Shown piece by piece: positions 1-4,557 of a stretch of DNA of 5,269 nucleotides. The translations under genes and the position numbers were made by a program. How positions within the stretch are numbered: the first letter of the stretch is position 1; each line of letters begins with the position of its first letter. Below the pieces are notes generated by a model that was not told where the DNA came from, made no database searches, and saw only the letters and a list, made by a program, of their open reading frames with translations. This DNA comes from Candidatus Nanohaloarchaea archaeon (GTDB taxonomy: Archaea > EX4484-52 > DAOVKX01): the NCBI GenBank assembly GCA_030631505.1, contig DAOVKX010000069.1, positions 1-5,269 of the forward strand, written 5' to 3'.

Positions 1-564
1 CATGATTTCGGGCGGGTAACCTTGACCGCCCATGTGGTGACTCGTGTTTGTTATTACCCTTATCTCATCTGTATCAAGGTCAACTATTGTATAAGTGGGA
101 ACCCTGCCAAAATGGTCTCCAATCATGCTATTTAATCCACCTTTCATCGTAGGTATGCAAATTTTATGTGATTTTTGCTCATCTATAGTTTCTTTATTTT
201 CTTTTGTTCCGAAACGACTGCCTACAGTCGGGGCTTTAGTCTCTTCCAACCCTGTGCTTTTATATTTTTCAACTGCATCCCTGACTGTTCCACTTACCCC
301 TGTGATAACCTTTATTCCTGCCGCTTTTAACGTTTGGAAAGCATTTGGCCCTATATTTCCCGTCAATACAGTTTCAACTTCAGTTTTCGCTATAGTTTGG
401 GCAGCCTGTATTCCGGCACCACCGGAAGCCATCGCACTTTCATTTGATATTGCTCTAAAATTCATTGATTCCGTATCCACAATTAAGAAATAAGAGCATC
501 TACCAAACCTTGCATCAATTTCACTTTCTAAGTCTTTTCCTGTCGAACTTATTGCAATTTTCAT
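1..564 (-). CDS. Two-domain NifX/NifB-type (dinitrogenase Fe-Mo cofactor family) protein, 3' end cut by window edge
   Basis: The first 188 residues are visible and the frame stays open to the edge. Residues 1-105 form one NifX-like domain: MKIAISSTG beta strand, FGR at 20-22, the SGGAGIQAA loop at 47-55 and TGNIGPNAF at 68-76. A charged linker (about 110-132) leads to a second copy beginning ICIPTM, with HFGR and NTSHHMGG at 173-180. The family binds iron-sulfur or iron-molybdenum cluster precursors in nitrogenase assembly; many archaeal members occur without nitrogenase and have no proven role. The start is supported by GGGGTGA at 570-576, five bases upstream. It is the last visible gene of the minus-strand operon, 50 bases behind a single-domain paralogue. 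A cytoplasmic cluster- or metal-binding role is inferred. The family is sure; the substrate is unknown. Confidence 0.85.
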   Translation of the reverse strand, partial: MKIAISSTGKDLESEIDARFGRCSYFLIVDTESMNFRAISNESAMASGGAGIQAAQTIAKTEVETVLTGNIGPNAFQTLKAAGIKVITGVSGTVRDAVEKYKSTGLEETKAPTVGSRFGTKENKETIDEQKSHKICIPTMKGGLNSMIGDHFGRVPTYTIVDLDTDEIRVITNTSHHMGGQGYPPEIM

Positions 565-614
565 TTATTTCACCCCATTAATGCATTCAATCTCCGAATC
601 ATTACTCATCCGTT

Positions 615-923
615 TTACAAATCTGTTTCATCTAAAACTTCTTTAACTGTTATGCCTGATACTTCTTTATATTTTATCCCTTTTGATTCAAAACTTCTTA
701 TCATGTTTGGTCCGAATTTTCCGCTTACAACCATCTCAACTTTTTCATCAGATAACATTTCTGCAACACTGAATCCTGCCCCGCCTCCGCCAGACCTGAA
801 CGGATTTTTTATTGTTTTAATTAATTTTCCATCTTCAAAAATCAGGTAATACGGCGCTCTGCCGCTTTCTTCACTAACTTTGGAATTTTCATCTTCGCCA
901 ACAGATGAAATCGCTACTCTCAT
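615..923 (-). CDS. Single-domain NifX-like protein
   Basis: This 102-residue protein matches the first domain of the downstream gene along its length: MRVAISSVG, a GR-P-YYLIF strand, the glycine loop SGGGGAG at 44-50, VVSGKFGPNM near 65-74 and GI near 82. This is the minimal size of the dinitrogenase Fe-Mo cofactor (NifX/MTH1175-like) family. Its ATG overlaps the TGA of the preceding permease half in an ATGA (920-923), so translation is probably coupled; GGTGG at 930-934 serves as ribosome binding site inside the permease gene. With the neighbouring gene it makes three NifX-like domains in tandem. No cysteine is present, so any cluster binding would need other ligands or a partner. Which cofactor or metal it handles is not evident. 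Confidence 0.85.
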   Translation of the reverse strand: MRVAISSVGEDENSKVSEESGRAPYYLIFEDGKLIKTIKNPFRSGGGGAGFSVAEMLSDEKVEMVVSGKFGPNMIRSFESKGIKYKEVSGITVKEVLDETDL

Positions 924-1423
924 AAAAAACCACCATCTTCTATTTTTTCAATTATCACGCCCTGAATAATTGACATTATAATCATAACTATTGTAAGGAC
1001 TACTACATATTTTAATCCGAAATAATATAACATTACAGGGATAAGTGGCGGTTTAAGGGCACGATTATAAAGAAACGCAGCAATAAAACCATAATTAACC
1101 CCCTGCTCTTTTAGTTCCCTGAGCATTGGATACCACATGTAAATAGGCCCTGTTGAAATTATTCCCCCGGTAATTGCAATAAACCACCTCTTTACTCCTG
1201 AAGATTTACCCAAATAACTGCTTATGATTTTTGGACTAACAAAATAATCTATTACAATCATAAGTGTGAAAACCAGAACAAAAACAGGTGCTATGTTCTG
1301 CATTACTTTAAGGGAAAACTGCAGAGATGATACAACTATTTCCGGTCTGAAAAAACCTGCGATTAAATAAACAGCAATAACGCTTAACAAAAAATATAAT
1401 CCAGTGTAGCTTTTTTCACTCAT
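920..1423 (-). CDS. DUF318/YraQ/ArsP-like permease, second half
   Basis: This 167-residue membrane protein has about five hydrophobic segments (about 7-25, 39-61, 79-97, 110-132, 138-157). The signature region TGPIYMWYP at 91-99, followed by LKEQGV at 104-109 and an FIAAFLYNRA segment, resembles the conserved G-P...QGV...F pattern of DUF318 (ArsP_1/UPF0718) permeases. Full-length relatives are about twice as long and carry two such repeats; here the halves are separate genes. Known family members export trivalent methylated arsenicals (ArsP), but many have unknown substrates. The ATG at 1423 is chosen because it overlaps the TGA of the first half (ATGA) and begins just before the first membrane segment. 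A longer reading from 1561 would add a cysteine-rich, non-family N-terminus lying wholly inside the upstream gene. GGGAT at 1428-1432 is a weak ribosome site. Confidence 0.8.
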   Translation of the reverse strand: MSEKSYTGLYFLLSVIAVYLIAGFFRPEIVVSSLQFSLKVMQNIAPVFVLVFTLMIVIDYFVSPKIISSYLGKSSGVKRWFIAITGGIISTGPIYMWYPMLRELKEQGVNYGFIAAFLYNRALKPPLIPVMLYYFGLKYVVVLTIVMIIMSIIQGVIIEKIEDGGFL

Positions 1424-1842
1424 ATCAATCCCAAAATAAATACTGTTGTTATTCCGACAATTATGGAAAACGCAAAACTCAAAATGTTTCTTAAAAGCGC
1501 AAATTTTCTTCCAAGCAATATGGATTCTCCCGGGAACTGGACTACTCCCACAGTTACCCATGCAACAATAAACGAAGTGACTGCAATAAGACTTACGCCC
1601 TGCTTGAGCAGTTCACCGCCAAGAATGTAGCTTGTTACAGGATTGCCTGCAAGCACACTGCCAACAGCGCTGCCGATAACTGAATCCAGGAAAACATTTT
1701 TACTGAATAAAACTGCATAAGCAGATTTAGGTATCAATGCGTTAGCTAAGGAAACAAGCAAAACAACCCCTGCCAGCACAGGCAGAGCATTATATACAGC
1801 CCTGCCTGACTTTATCATTGACATTTTTAGTTTTTCGTTCAT
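1420..1842 (-). CDS. DUF318/YraQ/ArsP-like permease, first half
   Basis: This 140-residue protein has four hydrophobic segments (about 16-37, 52-75, 82-104, 115-139). Residues 66-83 (GNPVTSY...LLKQGV) and the following AVTSFIVAW correspond to TGPIYMWYP...LKEQGV and FIAAFLYN in the downstream gene, so the two proteins look like the homologous halves of one DUF318-type permease. They probably assemble as a heterodimer in the cytoplasmic membrane; the ATGA stop/start overlap at 1420-1423 would favour equal production. GGTGAG at 1850-1855, seven bases upstream, supports the ATG at 1842. It follows the DUF5320 gene after 72 bases. The transported substrate cannot be read from the sequence; ArsP-like organoarsenical export is one precedent and another metal or thiol compound is equally possible. 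Confidence 0.8.
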   Translation of the reverse strand: MNEKLKMSMIKSGRAVYNALPVLAGVVLLVSLANALIPKSAYAVLFSKNVFLDSVIGSAVGSVLAGNPVTSYILGGELLKQGVSLIAVTSFIVAWVTVGVVQFPGESILLGRKFALLRNILSFAFSIIVGITTVFILGLI

Positions 1843-1914
1843 TTATTTTCTCACCAATAACTGATACTGCTTATCTCTCAATGAAAATGAAAGGAAAATC
1901 AAAGAGTTTCCGCA

Positions 1915-2196
1915 TCATTTTTTCAACTCTTCTAATTTTTCTTTGACTGCTTTTAACTCTTCGCCGATCACTTTACTTTCCTCTTCCAGTATTTTTATTT
2001 GCTCTTCCTTGGTTAAATCTGTTTCAGGATATGCTGGCTGTGCGGGCGCCTGTGACCAGAATCTCCTGTATCCAAAGCCGCGTCCAACTCCTCTTCCAAG
2101 CCCTCTCCTGAAACCGGGTTCTCTTCTGCAGGGTCCAAGTCCTCTTCCTGTCAAAGGTCCTCTTCCTTCAGGTCCTGTTCCATCTTGTGCTGGCAT
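1915..2196 (-). CDS. DUF5320-family small protein (Gly/Arg-rich N-terminus, coiled-coil C-terminus)
   Basis: The 93-residue product opens with the DUF5320 signature MPAQDGTGPEGRGPLTGRG, then GPC at 21-23 and a Gly/Arg-rich stretch to about residue 46. A short Pro/Ala linker follows, and residues 60-93 form a charged heptad-like helix (EEQIKILEEESKVI...EELKK) expected to be a coiled coil. DUF5320 proteins are common in anaerobic archaea and bacteria near NifX-like and MinD/Mrp-like genes; their biochemical role is not established. The single Cys23 is a possible ligand or redox site. It is the first gene of the operon, with an excellent Shine-Dalgarno (AGGAGGTGA) six bases upstream and a TATA box plus tandem dyads before it. 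It may be a scaffold or small regulatory partner for the cluster-binding proteins downstream (inference). Confidence 0.88.
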   Translation of the reverse strand: MPAQDGTGPEGRGPLTGRGLGPCRREPGFRRGLGRGVGRGFGYRRFWSQAPAQPAYPETDLTKEEQIKILEEESKVIGEELKAVKEKLEELKK

Positions 2197-2202
2197 AACA
2201 TT

Positions 2203-2211
2203 TCACCTCCT
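2203..2211 (-). promoter_or_regulatory. Shine-Dalgarno of the DUF5320 gene
   Basis: AGGAGGTGA on the minus strand is a near-complete match to the archaeal 16S 3' end complement, six bases before the ATG at 2196. It is the strongest ribosome site in the window and contrasts with the almost leaderless genes elsewhere. Confidence 0.9.
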
Positions 2212-2214
2212 TTT

Positions 2215-2228
2215 TGAATTATTATTCA
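2215..2228. promoter_or_regulatory. Operator-like dyad 1 (TGAA-N6-TTCA)
   Basis: TGAATTATTATTCA has 5-bp perfect arms around a 4-bp centre. It lies downstream of the predicted transcription start, in the leader of the DUF5320 operon, just before its ribosome site. The TGAA-N6-TTCA core is the layout known for ArsR/SmtB-family operators. The matching protein is not encoded in this window. Confidence 0.5.
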
Positions 2229-2235
2229 TAATCTA

Positions 2236-2255
2236 TAATGAATTAGTATTCATTA
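2236..2255. promoter_or_regulatory. Operator-like dyad 2 (8-bp perfect arms)
   Basis: TAATGAAT and ATTCATTA flank a 4-bp centre (TAGT) as an exact inverted repeat. Its 14-bp core (2239-2252) matches dyad 1 at 13 of 14 positions, and the two copies are spaced 24 bp apart. It sits between the TATA box and the predicted transcription start near 2237, where a bound protein would block polymerase. A repressor site is therefore likely. Confidence 0.6.
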
Positions 2256-2256
2256 A

Positions 2257-2272
2257 ACTTTATAAATGTTTT
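2257..2272 (-). promoter_or_regulatory. TATA box/BRE of the DUF5320-permease-NifX operon
   Basis: Minus-strand AAAACATTTATAAAG contains a TATA box (TTTATAAA, 2259-2266) preceded by a purine-rich BRE-like stretch. The predicted start of transcription near 2237 gives a leader of about 40 nt that holds the strong ribosome site. Confidence 0.65.
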
Positions 2273-2325
2273 GGTGGGTGGGGTTTGTGTAGAAAGTCTT
2301 AGTTTTGTTTAAAAAGTATTTATTC

Positions 2326-2337
2326 TGTTTAAATTAG
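2326..2337 (+). promoter_or_regulatory. TATA-like box for the first GNAT-like gene
   Basis: TGTTTAAATTAG lies about 37 bp before the ATG at 2369. Transcription would start near 2357, downstream of the alternative ATG at 2345, which favours the inner start with a leader of about 12 nt. Confidence 0.4.
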
Positions 2338-2368
2338 ATTTTTAATGATTTGTTATTATAGTAAACTC

Positions 2369-2761
2369 ATGGAAACCATAATAGAAGAAGGCAACTTCAT
2401 ATTCAGAAAGCGACGGGAAGGGGATTTTGATAATAATTTAGAATGGAAAAGCGCCGGTGAATTTACTCTTGAACATAAGAGTAAAGCAGTCACTATGATT
2501 CAAGGAGATTTAGAAAAAGAAACGTTCTATTTTGGCTATATTACTACTGTTGAAAAAAAGAGATGTAATCTCTATGCGACAAAAGCCATTGAATTGCTTG
2601 AGCGTTGGTTAAAGTTAAATACAACTAATATAATTAAAATTGTTTGTGTAACTGAAGTTGATAAAAGTGGTTATGAGAAGTCGTTTAAAAAATATGGATA
2701 TGAGATGGGAGACGAAACTAAAGATGGTTTTTGTTATCCATTCAAAAAAATGAAAAATTAA
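2369..2761 (+). CDS. Small GNAT-like acetyltransferase-fold protein (uncertain)
   Basis: This 130-residue protein has the order expected of a GNAT domain: an FYFGYITTVE strand near 53-62, a loop and helix RCNLYATKAIELLERWL at about 65-81 in the acetyl-CoA-binding position, an IIKIVCVTEV strand, and SGYEKSFKKYGYE near 90-102 resembling the closing 'xxFYxKxGF' motif. The usual Q/RxxGxG/A pyrophosphate loop is not evident, so activity is doubtful. Start choice: the ATG at 2369 fits the TATA position, while an in-frame ATG at 2345 would add eight residues and lie upstream of the expected transcript start. No Shine-Dalgarno is seen at either. It stands alone, divergent from the DUF5320 operon and convergent with yidD. 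It could also be an unrelated alpha/beta protein. Confidence 0.6.
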   Translation: METIIEEGNFIFRKRREGDFDNNLEWKSAGEFTLEHKSKAVTMIQGDLEKETFYFGYITTVEKKRCNLYATKAIELLERWLKLNTTNIIKIVCVTEVDKSGYEKSFKKYGYEMGDETKDGFCYPFKKMKN

Positions 2762-2801
2762 TTTGTTTAAAAAGTTCTATGATAGAGTGTTATAATTTAT
2801 T
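2762..2801. terminator. Convergent intergenic gap with possible T-run terminators
   Basis: Forty bases separate two converging genes. A T5 run on the minus strand (complement of 2769-2773) and short T-runs on the plus strand near 2797-2803 are the only termination-like signals; there is no convincing hairpin. Archaeal terminators are often simple T-runs, so this is plausible but weak. Confidence 0.3.
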
Positions 2802-3044
2802 TTAGGGGTAATCTACACAAGAATCATAATTATTAGGTCTACACCTTAGTATTCTCTTAATGGTTTTAAACCAACCTTTTAAAAAACCATATTTTTTAAT
2901 AGCGATTATGCCATACTCCGAGCAGGATGGATGAAACCGGCAATGAACACCTTTTTTATTTCGCCAAGGAGATATTCTTTTTTGGTGAATTTCAACGATT
3001 GCCCAAATAGAAATTTTTTGTAGTTGGTTAAGCTTCTTTGTCAT
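2802..3044 (-). CDS. yidD: YidD-family membrane protein insertion efficiency factor
   Basis: The 80-residue protein carries the YidD (DUF37) core: an amphipathic N-terminal segment ending in QKRISPW at 21-27, then CRFHPSCSEYG at 35-45, AIKKYGFLKGW at 48-58 and RILRCRPNN at 64-72. Three conserved cysteines (35, 41, 68) are present, and the C-terminus VDYP corresponds to the usual D-P-V-P end; Cys76 is extra. In bacteria YidD is a small inner-face membrane protein that assists YidC-dependent insertion. The length is typical. The ATG at 3044 lies inside the end of the zinc-ribbon gene (17-bp overlap), implying one transcript and probable translational coupling. Only a weak ribosome motif (TGAGAT) precedes it. 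The family is clear; its partner in this presumed archaeon is not. Confidence 0.88.
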   Translation of the reverse strand: MTKKLNQLQKISIWAIVEIHQKRISPWRNKKGVHCRFHPSCSEYGIIAIKKYGFLKGWFKTIKRILRCRPNNYDSCVDYP

Positions 3045-3444
3045 AATATATCTCAGTTTTTGTTATATTTCCCGAACCACATTTAGGACATTTACTAAAT
3101 TTATTAGCTTCTCTGGATAAATCCTGTGCTTTATTTGAAAAAAGAGCTCCAAAGGGATTGCAACACATACCACAGCCAACCATAGCATTTCCTACTGCCT
3201 GTGTTCTTAGGTGTTTCTCTTCTGATTCAAGATAATGCCAAACTTTACCGCATTCGCTACATTTACATTTAATTTCTTTGATTTCTCCCTGTTTTCTGGA
3301 TTCACTATTTTTTATAATTTTTCCTTTTAATTGTCCTTTTTCCCATTTATCAAGACAATCACCACATAAAATAGAACCATCTTCAAGTTTATGTCTAACT
3401 GAAAAAACTCCAACCGGTTTACCGCAACTTGAACATTCCACCAT
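3028..3444 (-). CDS. Cysteine-rich zinc-ribbon protein (DUF4428-like N-terminus)
   Basis: This 138-residue soluble protein has paired cysteine motifs: C4xxC7 with C27xxC30 make one zinc ribbon, resembling DUF4428-type N-termini (CSSCGKPVGVF...CGDCL). C62xxC65 with C119xxC122 can make a second. Between the second pairs lies a Gly/Cys-rich, mildly hydrophobic loop, VGCGMCCNPFGALF (89-102), with Cys91, 94 and 95. The ATG at 3444 is the first possible start because an in-frame TAA precedes it directly; AGTGAT just upstream is a partial ribosome site. It overlaps yidD by 17 bp, so the two probably form an operon. Zinc binding is a confident inference from motifs. A role in nucleic-acid binding or in recruiting a membrane partner through the loop is speculation. 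Confidence 0.75.
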   Translation of the reverse strand: MVECSSCGKPVGVFSVRHKLEDGSILCGDCLDKWEKGQLKGKIIKNSESRKQGEIKEIKCKCSECGKVWHYLESEEKHLRTQAVGNAMVGCGMCCNPFGALFSNKAQDLSREANKFSKCPKCGSGNITKTEIYYDKEA

Positions 3445-3484
3445 TTAATCACTAATTAATTCTGTATCTATGTTCTGTACATTG

Positions 3485-3501
3485 ATAACTATTATTGTTA
3501 T
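3485..3501. repeat. Imperfect palindrome in the zinc-ribbon gene leader
   Basis: ATAAC and GTTAT flank a 7-bp AT-only centre between the TATA-like box and the zinc-ribbon start codon. It could be an operator around the expected transcription start near 3494. In such AT-rich DNA a chance occurrence is quite possible. Confidence 0.3.
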
Positions 3502-3512
3502 GGTTAAAGATA

Positions 3513-3526
3513 TTATTTAAATTTTT
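3513..3526 (-). promoter_or_regulatory. TATA-like box for the zinc-ribbon/yidD operon
   Basis: Minus-strand AAAAATTTAAATAA lies about 70 bp before the ATG at 3444, which would give a leader near 50 nt. No better TATA match is present closer to the start. Confidence 0.4.
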
Positions 3527-3537
3527 GCATAATAAGT

Positions 3538-3873
3538 CTATAATTGTTTTCTCATTATTGGATAACCATCAGAAGTTTCATTGACTTTAGTAAAACTCAT
3601 TTTTTTCCAAAACCATAATGTTTTTATCTCACAATTATCTGCAATTATCTTTTTACATCCCTTTTCCTTTGCTTCCTTTTCGATCATATTATAAAACATA
3701 GGACCGAAATCATTACCTTCATAATTACCATACTCTAAGGTGTTGAAAGTAAATGTAAGTATTGTAAACTCATCATCATTACGAATTATAAGAGATATAC
3801 CTACCGGTTTTTCATTAACCTTGAAAAGGTCACCCTTACTATTAAAGTCTTTCATGATCTCATATCTTGTCAT
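3538..3873 (-). CDS. Small GNAT-like N-acetyltransferase-fold protein
   Basis: The 111-residue product has GNAT-like order: strands KPVGISLIIRN (22-32) and EFTILTFTFNTLEYG (35-49), then a helix GPMFYNMIEKEAKEKG (57-72), the strand KKIIAD (74-79), and TLWFWKKMSFTKV (85-97), which resembles the GNAT 'xxFWxKxGFxxx' closing motif. The canonical Q/RxxGxG/A acetyl-CoA loop is replaced by GNYEGNDFG (49-57), so catalysis is uncertain. It is shorter than typical GNATs (about 140-160) and lacks the usual first strand and helices. The gene is divergent from the MNT-HEPN unit. A TATA-like box centred about 25 bp upstream of the ATG at 3873 implies a leaderless transcript, and no Shine-Dalgarno is seen. 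The substrate is unknown. Confidence 0.65.
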   Translation of the reverse strand: MTRYEIMKDFNSKGDLFKVNEKPVGISLIIRNDDEFTILTFTFNTLEYGNYEGNDFGPMFYNMIEKEAKEKGCKKIIADNCEIKTLWFWKKMSFTKVNETSDGYPIMRKQL

Positions 3874-3891
3874 AGATTATAGTTTGTATCT

Positions 3892-3902
3892 AATTTTTAA
3901 AT
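3892..3902 (-). promoter_or_regulatory. TATA-like box for the second GNAT-like gene
   Basis: Minus-strand ATTTAAAAATT is centred about 25 bp from the ATG at 3873, the spacing expected of a leaderless archaeal transcript. Confidence 0.5.
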
Positions 3903-3953
3903 GGATTATATATGACTCATGTATCCCTTTTCACAAAAAATTAAACAAATAAA

Positions 3954-3964
3954 CTTTAAATATA
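3954..3964 (+). promoter_or_regulatory. TATA box of the HTH-MNT/HEPN unit
   Basis: CTTTAAATATA is centred about 26 bp before the ATG at 3985, predicting a leaderless mRNA. This supports 3985 over an in-frame ATG at 3919, which would lie upstream of the promoter. Confidence 0.6.
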
Positions 3965-3965
3965 T

Positions 3966-4000
3966 TGAATACTACTATTCACTTATGAATACTACTATCC
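3966..4000 (+). repeat. 15-bp direct repeat across the MNT start codon (possible autoregulatory site)
   Basis: TGAATACTACTATTC (3966-3980) recurs as TGAATACTACTATCC (3986-4000), 14 of 15 bases identical with a 20-bp period. The first copy is also a dyad, TGAATA-N4-TATTCA (3966-3981). The pair sits between the TATA box and the first codons, where a repressor would block initiation. The downstream protein has its own winged-helix domain, so self-binding is plausible. Confidence 0.5.
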
Positions 4001-4557
4001 AAAAACTGCTGAAGTATCCGGAAGTAATCAGGTTGTTCTTTAAGTATCCGGAAAGGACTTTTACTGTTCTGGAAATAGCAAAAGAGACCAAAGTACCATA
4101 TGCTACTGCATGGAGATATATCCAGAAATTAGAGCAGTCTGGCGTTATATTCATAGAAAAAATAGGCGGGTATAATGCCTGTAAGTTAAACAAAAAATCT
4201 CCTCTTGTGAACAAATTGAAGAAATTCCTTGAACTGGAATTATCCCCGCATAAATTAGCAGTCAGGAATTTCACGAAAGAAGCTAAAAAAATAAAAGGTA
4301 TTGAAAAAATCATATTATTTGGCAGTGTTGCAAGGGGCGAGGAAAAATTAACAAGTGATGTGGACATTGCCTTAATCGGTAAAAAAAATAAAACACTTGA
4401 AAACAGGGTTATAAACGTAACCAACGATATACTGGAAAAGACCAGAATAAAGATTGTGCCAATTCTGTTAAACAAGAAAGAAGCCATGGAGAGAGTACGA
4501 TTAACAGAAGAATTAAATGAGGGTGAGGTTTTATATGAAAGAACTAAAAGAAGCTGA
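3985..4557 (+). CDS. Winged-helix plus MNT nucleotidyltransferase, antitoxin-like
   Basis: The 190-residue protein has an N-terminal winged helix (about 10-70; TFTVLEIAKETKVPYATAWRYIQKLEQSGVI with a recognition helix near 38-50), a linker, and a minimal nucleotidyltransferase domain (about 95-188). Its GS-x10-DxD motif is complete: G113 S114 ... D125 V D127, with ARG at 116-118. MNT proteins paired with HEPN partners (MntA-HepT) act as antitoxins, in studied cases by AMPylating the HEPN toxin. The expected third acidic residue on the later strand (RIKIVPILL, 154-162) is not seen, which may weaken catalysis. Start at 3985 fits the TATA box and skips a 22-residue extension lying in the promoter. 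It overlaps the HEPN gene by 23 bp. The fused DNA-binding domain suggests it also represses its own operon (inference). Confidence 0.82.
   Translation: MNTTIQKLLKYPEVIRLFFKYPERTFTVLEIAKETKVPYATAWRYIQKLEQSGVIFIEKIGGYNACKLNKKSPLVNKLKKFLELELSPHKLAVRNFTKEAKKIKGIEKIILFGSVARGEEKLTSDVDIALIGKKNKTLENRVINVTNDILEKTRIKIVPILLNKKEAMERVRLTEELNEGEVLYERTKRS
4521..4528 (+). promoter_or_regulatory. Shine-Dalgarno that sets the HEPN start
   Basis: GGGTGAGG lies six bases before the ATG at 4535, inside the MNT gene. It would lie after an alternative ATG at 4517, so it supports the inner start. Confidence 0.75.

Noticed and set aside
95..493. Plus-strand open frame of 132 codons
   Set aside because: It is antisense to the two-domain NifX-like gene, which has clear family motifs and a ribosome site; the plus-strand product has no recognisable domain.
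652..849. Plus-strand 65-codon open frame
   Set aside because: It is antisense to the single-domain NifX-like gene and has no domain resemblance.
1424..1561. N-terminal extension of the second permease half to an ATG at 1561
   Set aside because: It lies wholly within the first half-gene, reads as non-family Cys/Asn-rich sequence, and the ATG at 1423 has the ATGA coupling and begins just before the first membrane segment.
1943..2302. Plus-strand open frame opposite the DUF5320 gene
   Set aside because: It mirrors the Gly/Arg-rich DUF5320 coding sequence and runs through the operon promoter; the minus strand has the signature motif and the strong Shine-Dalgarno.
3740..3952. Plus-strand open frame across the second GNAT-like gene
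   Set aside because: It overlaps both the GNAT-like coding region and the divergent promoter region and has no family resemblance.
4012..4053. 12-bp repeat AAGTATCCGGAA (4012-4023 and 4042-4053)
   Set aside because: Both copies are in frame within the MNT gene and encode KYPE ten residues apart, so it is most simply explained as coding sequence, not a regulatory repeat.
3975..4487. Minus-strand open frame of 170 codons
   Set aside because: It is antisense to the HTH-MNT gene, whose GS-x10-DxD motif and coupling to HEPN are convincing; the hydrophobic antisense product is a by-product of a lysine-rich gene.
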